Origin: Alphaproteobacteria bacterium
GTDB taxonomy: Bacteria > Pseudomonadota > Alphaproteobacteria > Rhodospirillales > WMHbin7
Direction of reading: 5' to 3'
DNA length: 64,000 nt
NCBI GenBank assembly: GCA_015231795.1
Contig: JADGAX010000003.1
Coordinates: 1-64,000 of the forward strand
In this document: positions 17,603 through 27,547 of the stretch, one piece after another
Numbering within the stretch: the stretch's first letter is position 1
Layout of the letters: the number at the start of each line of letters is the position of its first letter
Notes under the pieces: generated by a model
The model's input: the letters and a program-made list of their open reading frames with translations, nothing else
What the model was told of the DNA's origin: nothing
Databases searched by the model: none
Program-made: the position numbers and the translations under genes

Positions 17603-20034
17603 GGATGAAGACTTTCGATCCCTCGCATCCCGCTTCGCCCTGCCAGACCGCTTGCCCGGTCGGCACCGATGTGCCCGCCTATCTGGATGCCATCTGGCGC
17701 AGCGATTTCAAACGCGCCTTCGAGGTGATCACGCAATCCAATCCCTTTGCCTCGATCTGCGGTCGCGTTTGCGACGCGCCTTGCGAACCGGCGTGCCGCA
17801 GGGAGGAAAGCGACGGCGCCATCGCCATTCGCGCCCTGAAACGTTTCGTGATGGACAAGGGCGAAAGTCTGGTCCGCCCGCCCGTTCACCCAACGCGCCC
17901 GCAAACGGTGGGCATCGTGGGTGGCGGCCCGGCTGGCTTGACGGCGGCCCAGGATCTGGCCCTGGCCGGATTCAAAGTGACGGTCTACGAGGCAAGCCCG
18001 CGTTTGGGCGGCATGATGGTTTGGGGAATTCCCCGCTTTCGCTTGCCGGACGGCATTATCGAGGCGGATATCCACCGTCTGCTGAACCGCTGCCCGGGCA
18101 TCGACGTGGTGACCGAGACCGCTTTGGGGCGCGACATTTCGCTGTCCGCGCTGAAGGAAAAACACGATGTCGTGCTGTTGGCCATCGGCGCCACCAAGGG
18201 CAAGCGGCTTGATCTTGCTTCTGACGGCGATAGCCGCCTGATCGACGGCGTGGCCTTCTTGAAGCGCGTCAATGCGGGCGAGCGGCCCGCCATGCCCGCC
18301 CATGTGCTGGTCGTCGGCGGCGGCGATGTGGCGATGGATGCGGCCAGGGCGGCTTGCCGCCTGCCGGGGGTCAAAAAGGTTCAAGTCGTCTATCGGCGCG
18401 GTCGCGCGGAAATGCCAGCCCGCAAGCATGAGATTGAGGGGGCCGAGGCCGAGGGCGTCGAAATTGTTTTCAACACCGTTCCCATTGCTTTGAAGGAAGA
18501 TGTTCTGACTTGCCAGTTGACGCGCCTGGGAGCGGCCGGGGCGGATGGACGCCACCGCTTCGAGATCGTCAAGGACAGCGATCACGATATTCCCTGCGGG
18601 CTGGTCATCGCCGCCATCGGCCAGGAAGCGGCCTGCGATGAGTTGGCTGGATTGGGGCTGCTGAAGAACGGATGGATTGACGCCGATCCCGCCACACTCG
18701 CCACCTCTGACCCCCAGGTGTTCGCCTGCGGCGACGGCGCTTTCGGCGGGTCTTCCATCGTCAACGCCATGCGCCAAGGCCATATGGCGGCTTATTTCCT
18801 GACTGCCCATCTTGAAGGGCGGGCCAATCCGCCGCCTTTCCGCACGGCGCATCCGATGGCGCGTCCAATGCTGGCCAACGATCCGGAATGGGAACGGCTG
18901 GGCCGCGAGATGCCGCGCTTCGTGGGCTTGGCGGGCGGCATGGATGGCGAGGTGGAGGAAGGTTTTTCGGACGCGCTTGCCCGCGCCCAGGCGGCGCGCT
19001 GCCTGCGCTGCGATGCCGAAACGCCCAGCAAGACCTATGATTTTATGGCTCGCGAACATATCGCCGCTATGGGACGCATCGCCCTGGACGACGCGGCCCA
19101 GCAATCGGCCATTCTGTCGCAGCGTTTGAAGACAAGAAACAATCCCTTCCCGGCGCAAAGCGTGGCCTCGCTCGACGATTTGGTCTTTCTACCCGCCAAT
19201 CTGTCGCGTCTGGTCATCGATCCCTATCGCGAAGCCTGCCGCACTCAAACGCGGATCGCCTCGCTTTGCCTGAATGCGCCCTTGATTGCCGCCGGATTCG
19301 ACCATGCGCCCCAGAATGTCAGGCGCGATCTGGCCGAAGGATTGCGGGCCTCAGGCTCGGCCTATCTGGGTTTGTCGCCGCTGGGAGGGGACCTTCCCTG
19401 GCTGCAGTTGCTGCCGCCCGGCGCTCAGCCCAGTTCCGAGTCCGCCGGGGTGGTGCTGACGGCGCCGGGACCATTGCCCAAGGTTCAGGGGGTGACGGGG
19501 GTCGTTTTGACCGAATCGACGCTGGAAACGGGCCTCGTTCAGGCCTTGGAGCAGGGCTTCGATCTGGCCGTTCTGGATGGCAGCGATGGCTTGGGCGGCG
19601 ATTTGGCCGAATTCGGCCAAGGTCCGCGCTTGGGGCTGCTTGGTAAGGCCATCCGCCTTCTCAGATCCCTCAACCGCGAAGAGGATATTTCTTTGATCTG
19701 GTTCGGTTACGTGCGTTCGGGCGCCGATGTGGCCAAACTTCTGGCAATGGGCGCCAATGCCGTGGCCTTGGGAACCAGCCTAGCCATCGCCTTGGGGGCG
19801 AAATGCGGCCCCGAGGGGCTGTTGGGCTTCGAGCCGCCTGCCGACGCCGCTGCCGGTCGGGCCCAGGCGGCAAGCCATTTTCTGGCTGCCCTGTCCAGCG
19901 AGGCGGCCATGATGGCCCGCTGCACGGGCAAGACCAGCGTGCATAACCTCGAGCCTGAGGATCTGCGCAGCGTGACATGCCGGACGCGTCAAGTCACCCA
20001 AGTGCCTCTGGCCGGAAGTCGGGCCGGGTTATAG
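17599..20034 (+). CDS. GltD-like FAD/NAD(P) oxidoreductase fused to a degenerate FMN-barrel domain
   Basis: This 811-residue protein begins with Fe-S cysteines C15, C19, C54, C58, C62 and C66, then an FAD-binding GGGPAG (108-113) and a second dinucleotide fold with VVGGGDVAMDAA. This matches the small subunit of glutamate synthase. Residues about 510-800 resemble the FMN barrel of the preceding protein (for example RSGADVAKLLAMGANAVALGT against KDGVDAAKAIALGAGAVAVGT, both shortly before a GKT segment) but lack the cysteine cluster and the STGAA motif. It probably feeds NAD(P)H electrons to its partner. ATG overlaps the preceding TGA. Confidence 0.82.
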   Translation: MRMKTFDPSHPASPCQTACPVGTDVPAYLDAIWRSDFKRAFEVITQSNPFASICGRVCDAPCEPACRREESDGAIAIRALKRFVMDKGESLVRPPVHPTRPQTVGIVGGGPAGLTAAQDLALAGFKVTVYEASPRLGGMMVWGIPRFRLPDGIIEADIHRLLNRCPGIDVVTETALGRDISLSALKEKHDVVLLAIGATKGKRLDLASDGDSRLIDGVAFLKRVNAGERPAMPAHVLVVGGGDVAMDAARAACRLPGVKKVQVVYRRGRAEMPARKHEIEGAEAEGVEIVFNTVPIALKEDVLTCQLTRLGAAGADGRHRFEIVKDSDHDIPCGLVIAAIGQEAACDELAGLGLLKNGWIDADPATLATSDPQVFACGDGAFGGSSIVNAMRQGHMAAYFLTAHLEGRANPPPFRTAHPMARPMLANDPEWERLGREMPRFVGLAGGMDGEVEEGFSDALARAQAARCLRCDAETPSKTYDFMAREHIAAMGRIALDDAAQQSAILSQRLKTRNNPFPAQSVASLDDLVFLPANLSRLVIDPYREACRTQTRIASLCLNAPLIAAGFDHAPQNVRRDLAEGLRASGSAYLGLSPLGGDLPWLQLLPPGAQPSSESAGVVLTAPGPLPKVQGVTGVVLTESTLETGLVQALEQGFDLAVLDGSDGLGGDLAEFGQGPRLGLLGKAIRLLRSLNREEDISLIWFGYVRSGADVAKLLAMGANAVALGTSLAIALGAKCGPEGLLGFEPPADAAAGRAQAASHFLAALSSEAAMMARCTGKTSVHNLEPEDLRSVTCRTRQVTQVPLAGSRAGL

Positions 20035-20158
20035 GCCGTTCGTCCATTTTCATTTCTTTTCCTTGCCAACCCCCTGCGGCACCTATAATCCTCAATACGG
20101 GGAAGGCCACTTCGTTGGAATGTATTTACGTTCCGTCTGAAGTGAGAAGGGGAAGGGA

Positions 20159-21373
20159 ATGCAGCCGGGGAAAATTGATCCCTATATGGCGACGTTGAAT
20201 GGGCTGGTGGCGCAGGTGTTTGGCGATTTAACCGTTACCCAGCTTCAGGACTTGCTGTTCTTCCACCAGCATACGCCGCTGGTGGCGCGCAGGCGCGCCA
20301 TGTTGATCATTTCGCGCGCGCGCATGGTGGCGGCGGTGTTCGCCCTGCTGACGCCGGTCTGGATCGCCGTCGACATGATCATCTTCAGCTGGCCCTTGTG
20401 GATTGAACTGGCTGGCTTGCGCCTGTTGGCGACGGCGGCCTTCGCGGCGTTGGCTTTCGGCTTTCGCAGTTCGGAAAGCATCGGCGCGGCGCATCGCTCC
20501 CTGACTTGGCTATTGGCCGTCCCCACGCTGTTCTTCCTGATCTCGCATCCCCTGCTCAGCCATTCGGATCTGTCTGGTCCGGCGGCGGCGGTGGCGACCG
20601 GCTACGCCTTTCTGCCCTTCGTGATGGTGGCCGGTCTGTCGGTCTTTCCGATCACGGTGATCGAGGGGGTGGTTTTCGCCGCCCCCATGATTCTGGCGCA
20701 GATCGCCGTGGCCTTTTACGGCGACATGAATCTGTTTTCCTTCAGCTCGCTTCTGGGGGCGCTGTGGCTGTTGGCCGTTCTGGCCACGGTGGCGACCTTG
20801 GCCGGGATGAGCCAGTTGCACTTCATGATGGCGCTGGTCAATCAGGCGTCGCATGACGGCTTGACCAGCGGATTCACAAGGCGCGTCGGCGAGGAACTGT
20901 TCGAACTGCAATTCGGCAACGCCATTCGCACCGATACGCCGCTGTCTTGCGTCTTCATCGATCTGGATCATTTCAAGTCCATCAACGACAAGTTCGGCCA
21001 TGAGGAGGGCGACCGCAGTCTGCGCAAGGCTTCCGAGGGCATTCGCAAATGTCTGCGCCGGGGCGACGTGATGGTGCGCTGGGGCGGCGAGGAATTCGTC
21101 ATCATCATGCCGCATACCGATTGCGCCGGGGCGTTGATCGCCGTTCAGCGCATGCGCGCCGTCGGGATTGGAGAGCGCCCCGATGGACAGGCGCAAACGG
21201 CCAGCATCGGCATCGCCGAACGCAATGCCGACGGCTGCGCGGATTGGCAGGGGCTGGTCGAAAAGGCCGATCAGCGCATGTATTCGGCCAAGCAGGCGGG
21301 GCGCAACCGGATTTGCCTTTGCGGCGGCGAGATGGTGAGCGGGGAAACCCCCGTCTCAGACCTTCCTAACTAG
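20159..21373 (+). CDS. membrane-bound diguanylate cyclase
   Basis: The 404-residue protein has five to six hydrophobic segments between residues 45 and 230 and a C-terminal GGDEF domain. The catalytic motif is intact as GGEEF (309-313), and R300-x2-D303 five residues earlier is a proper inhibitory I-site, so it should make cyclic di-GMP from GTP with product inhibition. The core DGLTSGFTRR is slightly altered from the usual DxLTGLxNRR. The membrane part may be a sensor, ligand unknown. The 3' end overlaps the convergent methyltransferase gene by 18 bases. Confidence 0.88.
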   Translation: MQPGKIDPYMATLNGLVAQVFGDLTVTQLQDLLFFHQHTPLVARRRAMLIISRARMVAAVFALLTPVWIAVDMIIFSWPLWIELAGLRLLATAAFAALAFGFRSSESIGAAHRSLTWLLAVPTLFFLISHPLLSHSDLSGPAAAVATGYAFLPFVMVAGLSVFPITVIEGVVFAAPMILAQIAVAFYGDMNLFSFSSLLGALWLLAVLATVATLAGMSQLHFMMALVNQASHDGLTSGFTRRVGEELFELQFGNAIRTDTPLSCVFIDLDHFKSINDKFGHEEGDRSLRKASEGIRKCLRRGDVMVRWGGEEFVIIMPHTDCAGALIAVQRMRAVGIGERPDGQAQTASIGIAERNADGCADWQGLVEKADQRMYSAKQAGRNRICLCGGEMVSGETPVSDLPN

Positions 21374-22039
21374 AATATTCACCCGCGTCGGCTGCTGAAA
21401 TTCCCAGCCGCGTTCGGTTTTCTTGCCCAGGCGTTCGAATTCGGCCTGCAACTGGGCCGCCATCGCATCGACGACGGCGGCGCGCTCGTGGTTGGCGCTG
21501 ACGATGCGGTCGCGGAATGTTTTATAATCCGCCATCGTCATCGGATGCAAAAAGACGTGCTCGCTTTCCAAGCGCAGGCCGTGCTGGCCTGCCGCCATCA
21601 GGGTTTCGTAAGCCCGCCTGCGCACCTCGGTTTCGTCATCGACCGGTTTGGCCAGTTCGAAAAAAGCGCCGGCGGCGACGGGTTCCGAAATATAGACCAA
21701 AGCGCCCGGCTTCAACACGCGGGCCGTTTCGGCCATCGCGCGTTCCATCATATCGGGCGGCACATGATGCAGGCTGTTGAAAAAAACGACCAGATCCACC
21801 GATGCGTCGGGAAAGGGCATGTTCTCGGCCTTGGCGTCGACGTAATCCTCGCTCCCCGCCCTGTCGCTTGCCAGGGCCTTCGCCAATTGCTGGGGCTGGC
21901 ATTCAAGCCCGGTCACGAAAGCGCCCTTGGCCGTCATCAGGCGGGTCAGGTTGCCGTCGCCGCAACCGACGTCGAGCACGCGCTTGCCGGACAGATCGAC
22001 CAAATCCTCCAGAACGTCGCTGGCTCGTTTGACGATCAT
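21356..22039 (-). CDS. class I SAM-dependent methyltransferase
   Basis: The 227-residue protein has the SAM-binding motif VLDVGCGDG (21-29) and a methyltransferase-11 fold with FFNSLHHVP and ARVLKPGALVYISEP. The substrate cannot be told. ATG 22039 overlaps the glk stop as ATGA, so it is translated with glk and glgA. That link to glycogen and glucose metabolism is unexplained and could be accidental. Confidence 0.8.
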   Translation of the reverse strand: MIVKRASDVLEDLVDLSGKRVLDVGCGDGNLTRLMTAKGAFVTGLECQPQQLAKALASDRAGSEDYVDAKAENMPFPDASVDLVVFFNSLHHVPPDMMERAMAETARVLKPGALVYISEPVAAGAFFELAKPVDDETEVRRRAYETLMAAGQHGLRLESEHVFLHPMTMADYKTFRDRIVSANHERAAVVDAMAAQLQAEFERLGKKTERGWEFQQPTRVNILVRKV

Positions 22040-22995
22040 GGCGCAGCCTCGATCGGCAGGTTGCCCAGCCCCAGAAAGGCGGGCAGGGGGTGAACGACCA
22101 GCATGACCGGAATGGATGCCAGATAGTCGCGATAGCGGCCCTTGTCGGCAAAGCGCGCCATCAAGGGCGAGGCTTTCAGCCGGTCGGCGCCCAGACGCGG
22201 CAGAATGCCGCCCGCCAGATAAAGGCCGCCGAACGAGCCAAGAGTCAGCGCCAGATTGGAAGCTGTCGTGCCCAGGAAGGCCAGCAGCAAATCCATGGCC
22301 TCGGCACAGACGGGACAACTGCCATTCTGGGCCATCGTCGCAACGTCGGCGGGCGTTCTTTGAACGAACGGTCTTCCGTCCAGGTAGTCGATGATTTCCG
22401 CAAGCGTGACCAGTCCGGGGCCGGAAACCAGCCGTTCCGCCGAACAATGGCCAAACTGCTTTTGCGCTTGATTGACGACGGCGAATTCGCGCTCGGTGCG
22501 TGCCGACAAAGTCGCGTGGCCGCCTTCGCCCGCAATGGGCGCCCATCGCCCCTTGCCATCAGGCAACAGGCCCGACACGCCAAGTCCGGTACCGGGACCA
22601 ATGACGGCGATGGGGGCGTTCTTGACGGCTTGGGCCTCGTTGAGCGGCAAAGCGCTTTCCGCCGGCAAATGCGGCAAGCCCAGGGCCAGGGCGGTAAAGT
22701 CGTTCAAGAACTTGATGCGCTTGACGTTCAGGCGGCGCGCCACGTCGGCCTGGCTGAACGCCCAGTGACTATTGGTGATGTCGATCCAGTCGCCGGTGAC
22801 GGCGGCAGCGACGGCAAAGGCCGCCTCGTCGAAGCTGGCGTCCTGACCGCTCTTGGACAGGTAATCCTGGGCAGCTTCGACGATGCTGGGATAATCGGCG
22901 CAATGAAAACTCTCTGGCTCGGTCAGCAGCTTCGATCCCGCAACCACGGCGAAACGCACATTGGTGCCGCCCACATCGGCGATCAGACGGCTCAT
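22036..22995 (-). CDS. glk: glucokinase
   Basis: The 319-residue protein has the ATP-binding start ADVGGTNVRF (residues 6-15), FLNDFTALALGLP with the catalytic Asp, and GPGTGLGVSGLL, all typical of bacterial Glk of the ROK-unrelated family. It phosphorylates glucose to glucose 6-phosphate. ATG 22995 overlaps the glgA stop in ATGA; the frame upstream belongs to glgA sequence. Co-transcription with glgA links glucose entry and glycogen storage. Confidence 0.92.
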   Translation of the reverse strand: MSRLIADVGGTNVRFAVVAGSKLLTEPESFHCADYPSIVEAAQDYLSKSGQDASFDEAAFAVAAAVTGDWIDITNSHWAFSQADVARRLNVKRIKFLNDFTALALGLPHLPAESALPLNEAQAVKNAPIAVIGPGTGLGVSGLLPDGKGRWAPIAGEGGHATLSARTEREFAVVNQAQKQFGHCSAERLVSGPGLVTLAEIIDYLDGRPFVQRTPADVATMAQNGSCPVCAEAMDLLLAFLGTTASNLALTLGSFGGLYLAGGILPRLGADRLKASPLMARFADKGRYRDYLASIPVMLVVHPLPAFLGLGNLPIEAAP

Positions 22996-24455
22996 GCGCC
23001 CCCCCGTTCCCGCAGCAGGCTGGAATATAGGTCGATATAGTGGCTGGCCGATTGCTTCCAACTGAAGTCGATGGCGGCGTTGCCAGCCGCGATGCGGTTC
23101 CATTCCACCTTGTCCTTGAACAAGGCAAGGGCGCGCAGAACGGCGCGCCTCAATTCCTGCGGGCTTGTTTCTTCCAGCACGAAGCCACGTCCGACGTTTG
23201 GGGGACCTTCCTGCTCGACATCGACCACCGTGTCGGCCAGGCCGCCCGTGGCGTTGACGATGGGAATGGCGCCGTACTTAAGCGCGTACATCTGCGTCAG
23301 TCCGCAAGGCTCCATGCGCGACGGCATCAAGAATACATCGGCGCCCGCCATGATGCGATGCGCCAGAGGTTCCGAATAGCCGAGGTGAAGCGCCATGTGA
23401 TGCGAATGGCGGTCGGCCAGTTCCGTAAATCCGGTTTCGAACAGGGCGTCGCCCGAACCCAGCCCCGCGAACTGGCAGTGCTGGTTCATCAAAAGATCGG
23501 GCAGGCAATTGATGACCAAGTCCATGCCCTTGTGATCGTTCAGTCGGCTGATGACCGCCATCAACAGCCGCCCCGGCTGCATGGGCAGGCCCAGTTCGCG
23601 CTGAAGGGCCGCCTTGTTCTTGGCTTTGGCCTGCATGTCGCCCGGCAAGAAATGCTGGGTCAGGTAGGGATCGATGGCCGGATTCCAGATGGCGTCGTCG
23701 ATGCCGTTCAAGATGCCGTGCAGATCTTTGGCGCGCGCCGTCAGCAATCCCTCGAAGCCGCAGCCCTGAGCAGAAGTTTGTATCTGACGCGCATAGGTGG
23801 GGCTGACCGTGGTGATCTTGTCGGAGTACCAGCAGCCCGCCTTCAGAAACGAGACATTGCCGTAATATTCCAACCCATCCGGCTGGAAGCTCTGGGCAGG
23901 CAGTTCCAGATCGGTCAGAACGCCAGGATCGAAATTGCCCTGATAGGCGATGTTGTGAATGGTGAAAATAGTGCCAGGGCGCGCTCCACCCCAGGCATCG
24001 AGATAAGCGGGCGCCAAGCCTGCCTGCCAATCATGGCCGTGCAGGATGTCGGGTTGCCAGCCGATCAAGCTTTTGTCGGTGCAAAGTCGGGCGGCGGTGT
24101 AGCCAAGAAGCCCGAAGCGTTTGGCGTTGTCGGGCCAGTCCTTGCCGTCGGGACCCAGATAGGGATTGCCCGCGCGGGCGTAAAGCTGCGGACAATCGAT
24201 CAGCAAAAGGGGCAGATTGCTTCCCGCCAGCCTTCCTTCGATCAATCTTGCCGGTCCTGCCCCTAGGTGGTTTCCGAGATCGGCGACGACCTTGCGGTGC
24301 GTTGCCGCTTCCAAAGCCGCCGGATAGCCCGGCATGAGAAGGCGGATGTCGGTTTTCAGGCGGGCCAGGGCCAGGGGCAGCGCTCCGGCCACGTCGGCCA
24401 GACCGCCGGTTTTGATCAGGGGAAAGACTTCGGAGGAAACGAAAAGGACTCGCAT
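22992..24455 (-). CDS. glgA: glycogen synthase (ADP-glucose type)
   Basis: The 487-residue enzyme is a GT5 glycosyltransferase. K15 in KTGGLADV binds ADP-glucose, HGHDWQAGLAP lies in the N-terminal domain, and the C-terminal domain has the conserved SRMEPCGLTQMYALKYG. It elongates alpha-1,4-glucan. The ATG at 24455 gives the family start MRVLFVSSEVFP. The gene is divergent from glgC across a 166-base gap that must hold both promoters. Confidence 0.95.
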   Translation of the reverse strand: MRVLFVSSEVFPLIKTGGLADVAGALPLALARLKTDIRLLMPGYPAALEAATHRKVVADLGNHLGAGPARLIEGRLAGSNLPLLLIDCPQLYARAGNPYLGPDGKDWPDNAKRFGLLGYTAARLCTDKSLIGWQPDILHGHDWQAGLAPAYLDAWGGARPGTIFTIHNIAYQGNFDPGVLTDLELPAQSFQPDGLEYYGNVSFLKAGCWYSDKITTVSPTYARQIQTSAQGCGFEGLLTARAKDLHGILNGIDDAIWNPAIDPYLTQHFLPGDMQAKAKNKAALQRELGLPMQPGRLLMAVISRLNDHKGMDLVINCLPDLLMNQHCQFAGLGSGDALFETGFTELADRHSHHMALHLGYSEPLAHRIMAGADVFLMPSRMEPCGLTQMYALKYGAIPIVNATGGLADTVVDVEQEGPPNVGRGFVLEETSPQELRRAVLRALALFKDKVEWNRIAAGNAAIDFSWKQSASHYIDLYSSLLRERGGA

Positions 24456-24621
24456 GATTGGAAAATATCCGATTAAGCGGCTTGAACCAAGGGATTCATG
24501 AAACTTTCCTCGAGATTGACCCATCGCTGTCTTGTCGCAGGCGGCCTGACGTGGCAATCTTAAGACAATCGGGCAAAGGGGGCGCGCCCGTATATCGAAA
24601 TGGGATAGGAGAAGTCAGGGT

Positions 24622-25908
24622 ATGCCCTTTTCGTCAAGCAGCATGCATGCGTCAAATCGCGACATCACCCGCCTGGTCAACAACACGATGGCCCTGGTTC
24701 TGGCCGGGGGGCGCGGCTCGCGCCTGAAAAACCTGACAGACTGGCGCGCCAAACCGGCGGTGCCCTTCGCGGGCAAGTTTCGCATCATCGATTTCACGCT
24801 GTCCAACTGCATCAATTCCGGCATTCGCCGCGTGGCGGTCCTGACCCAATACAAAGCGCATAGCCTGATTCAGCACGTTCAGCGCGGCTGGGATTTCCTG
24901 CGCGCCGAGATCAACGAGTTCATCGAGGTGATGCCAGCGCAACAACGCATGGTCGAGGGCAACTGGTACAAGGGAACGGCGGACGCCGTTTATCAGAATC
25001 TGGACATTCTGCGCAGCTACGCGCCGGAATATCTGATCATCCTGGCTGGCGATCACGTCTACAAGATGGATTACAGCAAGATGATCCTGGAGCATGTGCT
25101 AAGGGGCGCCGATTGCACCGTGGCCTGTTTCGAGGTGCCCTTGGAAGAGGCCAGCGCCTTTGGGGTGATGGAAATTGACGAACATAAGAACGTCGTCAGC
25201 TTCAAGGAAAAGCCCAAGAACCCTGAACCAATGCCGGGCAAGTCCGACCGCTGTCTGGTCAGCATGGGCATCTATGTTTTCAACACGCGCTTTCTTCTGG
25301 ACCTTCTGGAATCCGATTCCGAACTGACGGGGTCGGATCACGATTTCGGCAAGGACATCATTCCCGGCCTGATCGGAAAGTCGAAGGTGGTGGCGCACTT
25401 CTTTCGCGATTCTTGCGTCATCGACGCGGTGCGCGAACCCTATTGGCGCGATGTGGGAACCCTTGACGCCTATTGGGACGCCAATATCGACCTGACCACG
25501 GTGACGCCCGCGCTCAATCTTTACGACACAAGCTGGCCGATCTGGACCTATCAGGCCCAGTTGCCCAGCGCCAAGTTCGTTTTCGATTCGGAAGATCGGC
25601 GCGGCATGGCGGTGGATGCGCTGGTTTCCGGCGGTTGCATCATTTCGGGCGCCACCGTGCGCCGCTCGCTTTTGTTCTCGAACGTCCGGGTCAATTCCTA
25701 CGCCTATATCGAGGACGCCGTCATCCTGCCCGATTGCGACATCGGCAGGAACGCCGTGCTGAAGAAGGTGATCTTGGATCGCGGCTGTCTGATTCCGCCG
25801 GGTCTGGTGGTGGGCGAGGACCCGGTGCTGGACGCCAAGCGTTTCGAACGCACCGAAAAGGGCGTGACACTGGTCACCCGCGACATGCTGAAGGAATTGG
25901 AGCTGTAG
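24622..25908 (+). CDS. glgC: glucose-1-phosphate adenylyltransferase
   Basis: The 428-residue protein has the nucleotidyl motif LAGGRGSRL (28-36), [15 protein letters not shown], and [10 protein letters not shown] for the active-site Asp, followed by a left-handed beta-helix. It makes ADP-glucose for GlgA, the committed step of bacterial glycogen synthesis, and is usually controlled by glycolytic effectors. AGGAG lies about 12 bases before ATG 24622. An internal ATG at 24643 is possible. Confidence 0.95.
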   Translation: MPFSSSSMHASNRDITRLVNNTMALVLAGGRGSRLKNLTDWRAKPAVPFAGKFRIIDFTLSNCINSGIRRVAVLTQYKAHSLIQHVQRGWDFLRAEINEFIEVMPAQQRMVEGNWYKGTADAVYQNLDILRSYAPEYLIILAGDHVYKMDYSKMILEHVLRGADCTVACFEVPLEEASAFGVMEIDEHKNVVSFKEKPKNPEPMPGKSDRCLVSMGIYVFNTRFLLDLLESDSELTGSDHDFGKDIIPGLIGKSKVVAHFFRDSCVIDAVREPYWRDVGTLDAYWDANIDLTTVTPALNLYDTSWPIWTYQAQLPSAKFVFDSEDRRGMAVDALVSGGCIISGATVRRSLLFSNVRVNSYAYIEDAVILPDCDIGRNAVLKKVILDRGCLIPPGLVVGEDPVLDAKRFERTEKGVTLVTRDMLKELEL

Positions 25909-25924
25909 CGGACGAAGGCTTGCC

Positions 25925-25956
25925 TGAGCGACTGGCGATTTGAGCGACTGGCGATT
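25925..25956 (+). repeat. 16-bp perfect tandem duplication
   Basis: TGAGCGACTGGCGATT occurs twice back to back just after glgC. It lies in a 263-base gap without a supported gene. Confidence 0.9.
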
Positions 25957-26016
25957 GAGGCCAACACAAAGCAGGGTCTTCGATGTTGGACTTGGAATTT
26001 GTCGGACGTTTCAATC

Positions 26017-26110
26017 CGTCATGGCCGGGCTTGACCCGGCCATCCACGATTTAGTTGCAATAGCACCAGAAGGCAAAGCGTGGATGCCCGGCACAAGGCC
26101 GGGCATGACG
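26017..26110. repeat. dispersed palindromic repeat of the alphaproteobacterial type
   Basis: Two arms face each other: one contains CATGGCCGGGCTTGACC followed by CGGCCATCCACG, the other GCGTGGATGCCCGG followed by GCCGGGCATGACG. Each arm is itself a hairpin and the two are inverted relative to one another. Read as protein the arms give the well-known spurious AGLDPAIH and MPGTRPGMT peptides found all over alphaproteobacterial genomes. It is a non-coding repeat, probably a transcription end or a mobile palindrome. Confidence 0.8.
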
Positions 26111-26171
26111 ATGTGTTTATTGGCCGCTGTGAGATTGGCAAATTCTGTTGGAATGTCGAGACGTTCAAAAA

Positions 26172-27464
26172 CTACACGCACTTTCTAATATAGGGCTTGT
26201 TGGCTTCCCACAGTTCATCGAGAATTTTCACGGCGGCGTCGGTCGAGTTGATCACCGGGTCGATCAGCAAGGCTTCCAAGGCCATTTCCTTCGATGCATG
26301 CACCGCCGCTTCCACCGCCAATTGTTGCACGCTGGCCTGCATGGTCATCAGCTTGGCGATGGGGTCGGGCAGCGGCCCTAGGCTGACCGGATGCAGTCCG
26401 GCGGCGTCGGCGACGACGGGCACCTCCACCGCCAGGTCGGCGGGCAAATTCGGAATGACGCCGCGGTTATAGACGATACCCGATTCAATCATGCGCTTTT
26501 GATTGTGCATGACGCTTTCGATCACGGCGATGCCGCGTTCGCCCGACAGCGTGTTCCACTCGTCGGGCGGCGGCGTTTTGCCCGACACCACGTCGTCGAT
26601 GATGCCTTGCAGCTTCACCCGCCAGTTATCCTCGCCGTCGAAATCGAAGCCCTTTTCGCCGCCTTCATAGCCATAGGGGATGTACTCGCCCATATGGTCG
26701 TCGCTGCAGGTGATCCAGTGGCCGAAGGCGCGCATCAATTTGCGGGTCAGCGGCTGCAGGCTTGGATCGAAGGTCTTGTCTTTTTCCAGCAGCAAGGGAT
26801 ACATGTCCTTGCCGGTTTCGCGGTCGCGGATTTGCATCACGCACTGGAAATGATTAAGGCCCGCCGCCCAAAGATCGAGCTTCTGCTCCGGCTCTTTGTC
26901 GGCCATTCCCATGATGGTGCCGATGTACCAGCGAGCCATGAAGATGCCGTGGCACAGGCCCATCGAGCGGATGGGGCTGTATTTTCCCAAGGCCAGTACG
27001 ATGCGGCTTTCGGGATTCGAATAATTCAGGAAGAAGGCGTTGGGACACAATTCTTCCATGTCGCGCACGAAGTCGAAGATCAGCGGCAGGGTGCGCATGG
27101 TGAAGAACAAGCCGCCCGGCCCGCCATTTTCGCCCAAAGTGTGATGGATGCCGTACTTTTTGGGCACTTCGAAATCCATCCGCCATAGCCTGGTGCGGTC
27201 GATGGCCACCGAATTCAGCACGAAGTTGGCGCCTTTCAGGGCTTCCCTACGGTCGGTGGTGCGCTCGATGATGATGCCCGCACCCCGCTGCCTGTTCATG
27301 AACTGGGCCAGGCCATACATGCGCTCCAGCGTTTCGGAATTGGTGTCGACCAGGGTTAGCGTGCTGCCCGCCAACTGCTTGCTTTGGAACATGTCGCGGA
27401 ACAGATGGACGCCGAAAGAGGCGCTGCCCGCGCCGATGAACACGATCTTACAGGTATTGGTCAT
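26172..27464 (-). CDS. glycoside hydrolase family 4 (alpha-galactosidase/alpha-glucosidase-like)
   Basis: The 430-residue protein has the NAD-binding GAGSASFG (11-18), the metal and substrate motif NYSNPE (147-152) and C171-H172 in GLCHG, which are the hallmarks of GH4 enzymes. These use NAD+ and Mn2+ to cleave glycosides by an oxidation-elimination route. MelA-like alpha-galactosidases and alpha-glucuronidases are in this family; the sugar cannot be told. ATG 27464 has GAGG 6 bases upstream. It stands alone, with no sugar transporter next to it. Confidence 0.87.
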   Translation of the reverse strand: MTNTCKIVFIGAGSASFGVHLFRDMFQSKQLAGSTLTLVDTNSETLERMYGLAQFMNRQRGAGIIIERTTDRREALKGANFVLNSVAIDRTRLWRMDFEVPKKYGIHHTLGENGGPGGLFFTMRTLPLIFDFVRDMEELCPNAFFLNYSNPESRIVLALGKYSPIRSMGLCHGIFMARWYIGTIMGMADKEPEQKLDLWAAGLNHFQCVMQIRDRETGKDMYPLLLEKDKTFDPSLQPLTRKLMRAFGHWITCSDDHMGEYIPYGYEGGEKGFDFDGEDNWRVKLQGIIDDVVSGKTPPPDEWNTLSGERGIAVIESVMHNQKRMIESGIVYNRGVIPNLPADLAVEVPVVADAAGLHPVSLGPLPDPIAKLMTMQASVQQLAVEAAVHASKEMALEALLIDPVINSTDAAVKILDELWEANKPYIRKCV

Positions 27465-27547
27465 GGGGGCCTCGGTGGGCGTGAGGGAGCTAACTGGGGG
27501 CATTCTAACATAAATCTGCAAGAAGAACGGAGGCCGAAAAACCCCTC

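Noticed and set aside
21356-22546. 396-residue version of the methyltransferase
   Set aside because: The upstream part is the glk gene read in another frame; the start at 22039 overlaps the glk stop and gives a normal methyltransferase.
25940-26188. Open frame of 82 codons after glgC
   Set aside because: Its peptide is the translation of a known palindromic repeat (AGLDPAIH, MPGTRPGMT) and has no ribosome site; it is not a gene.
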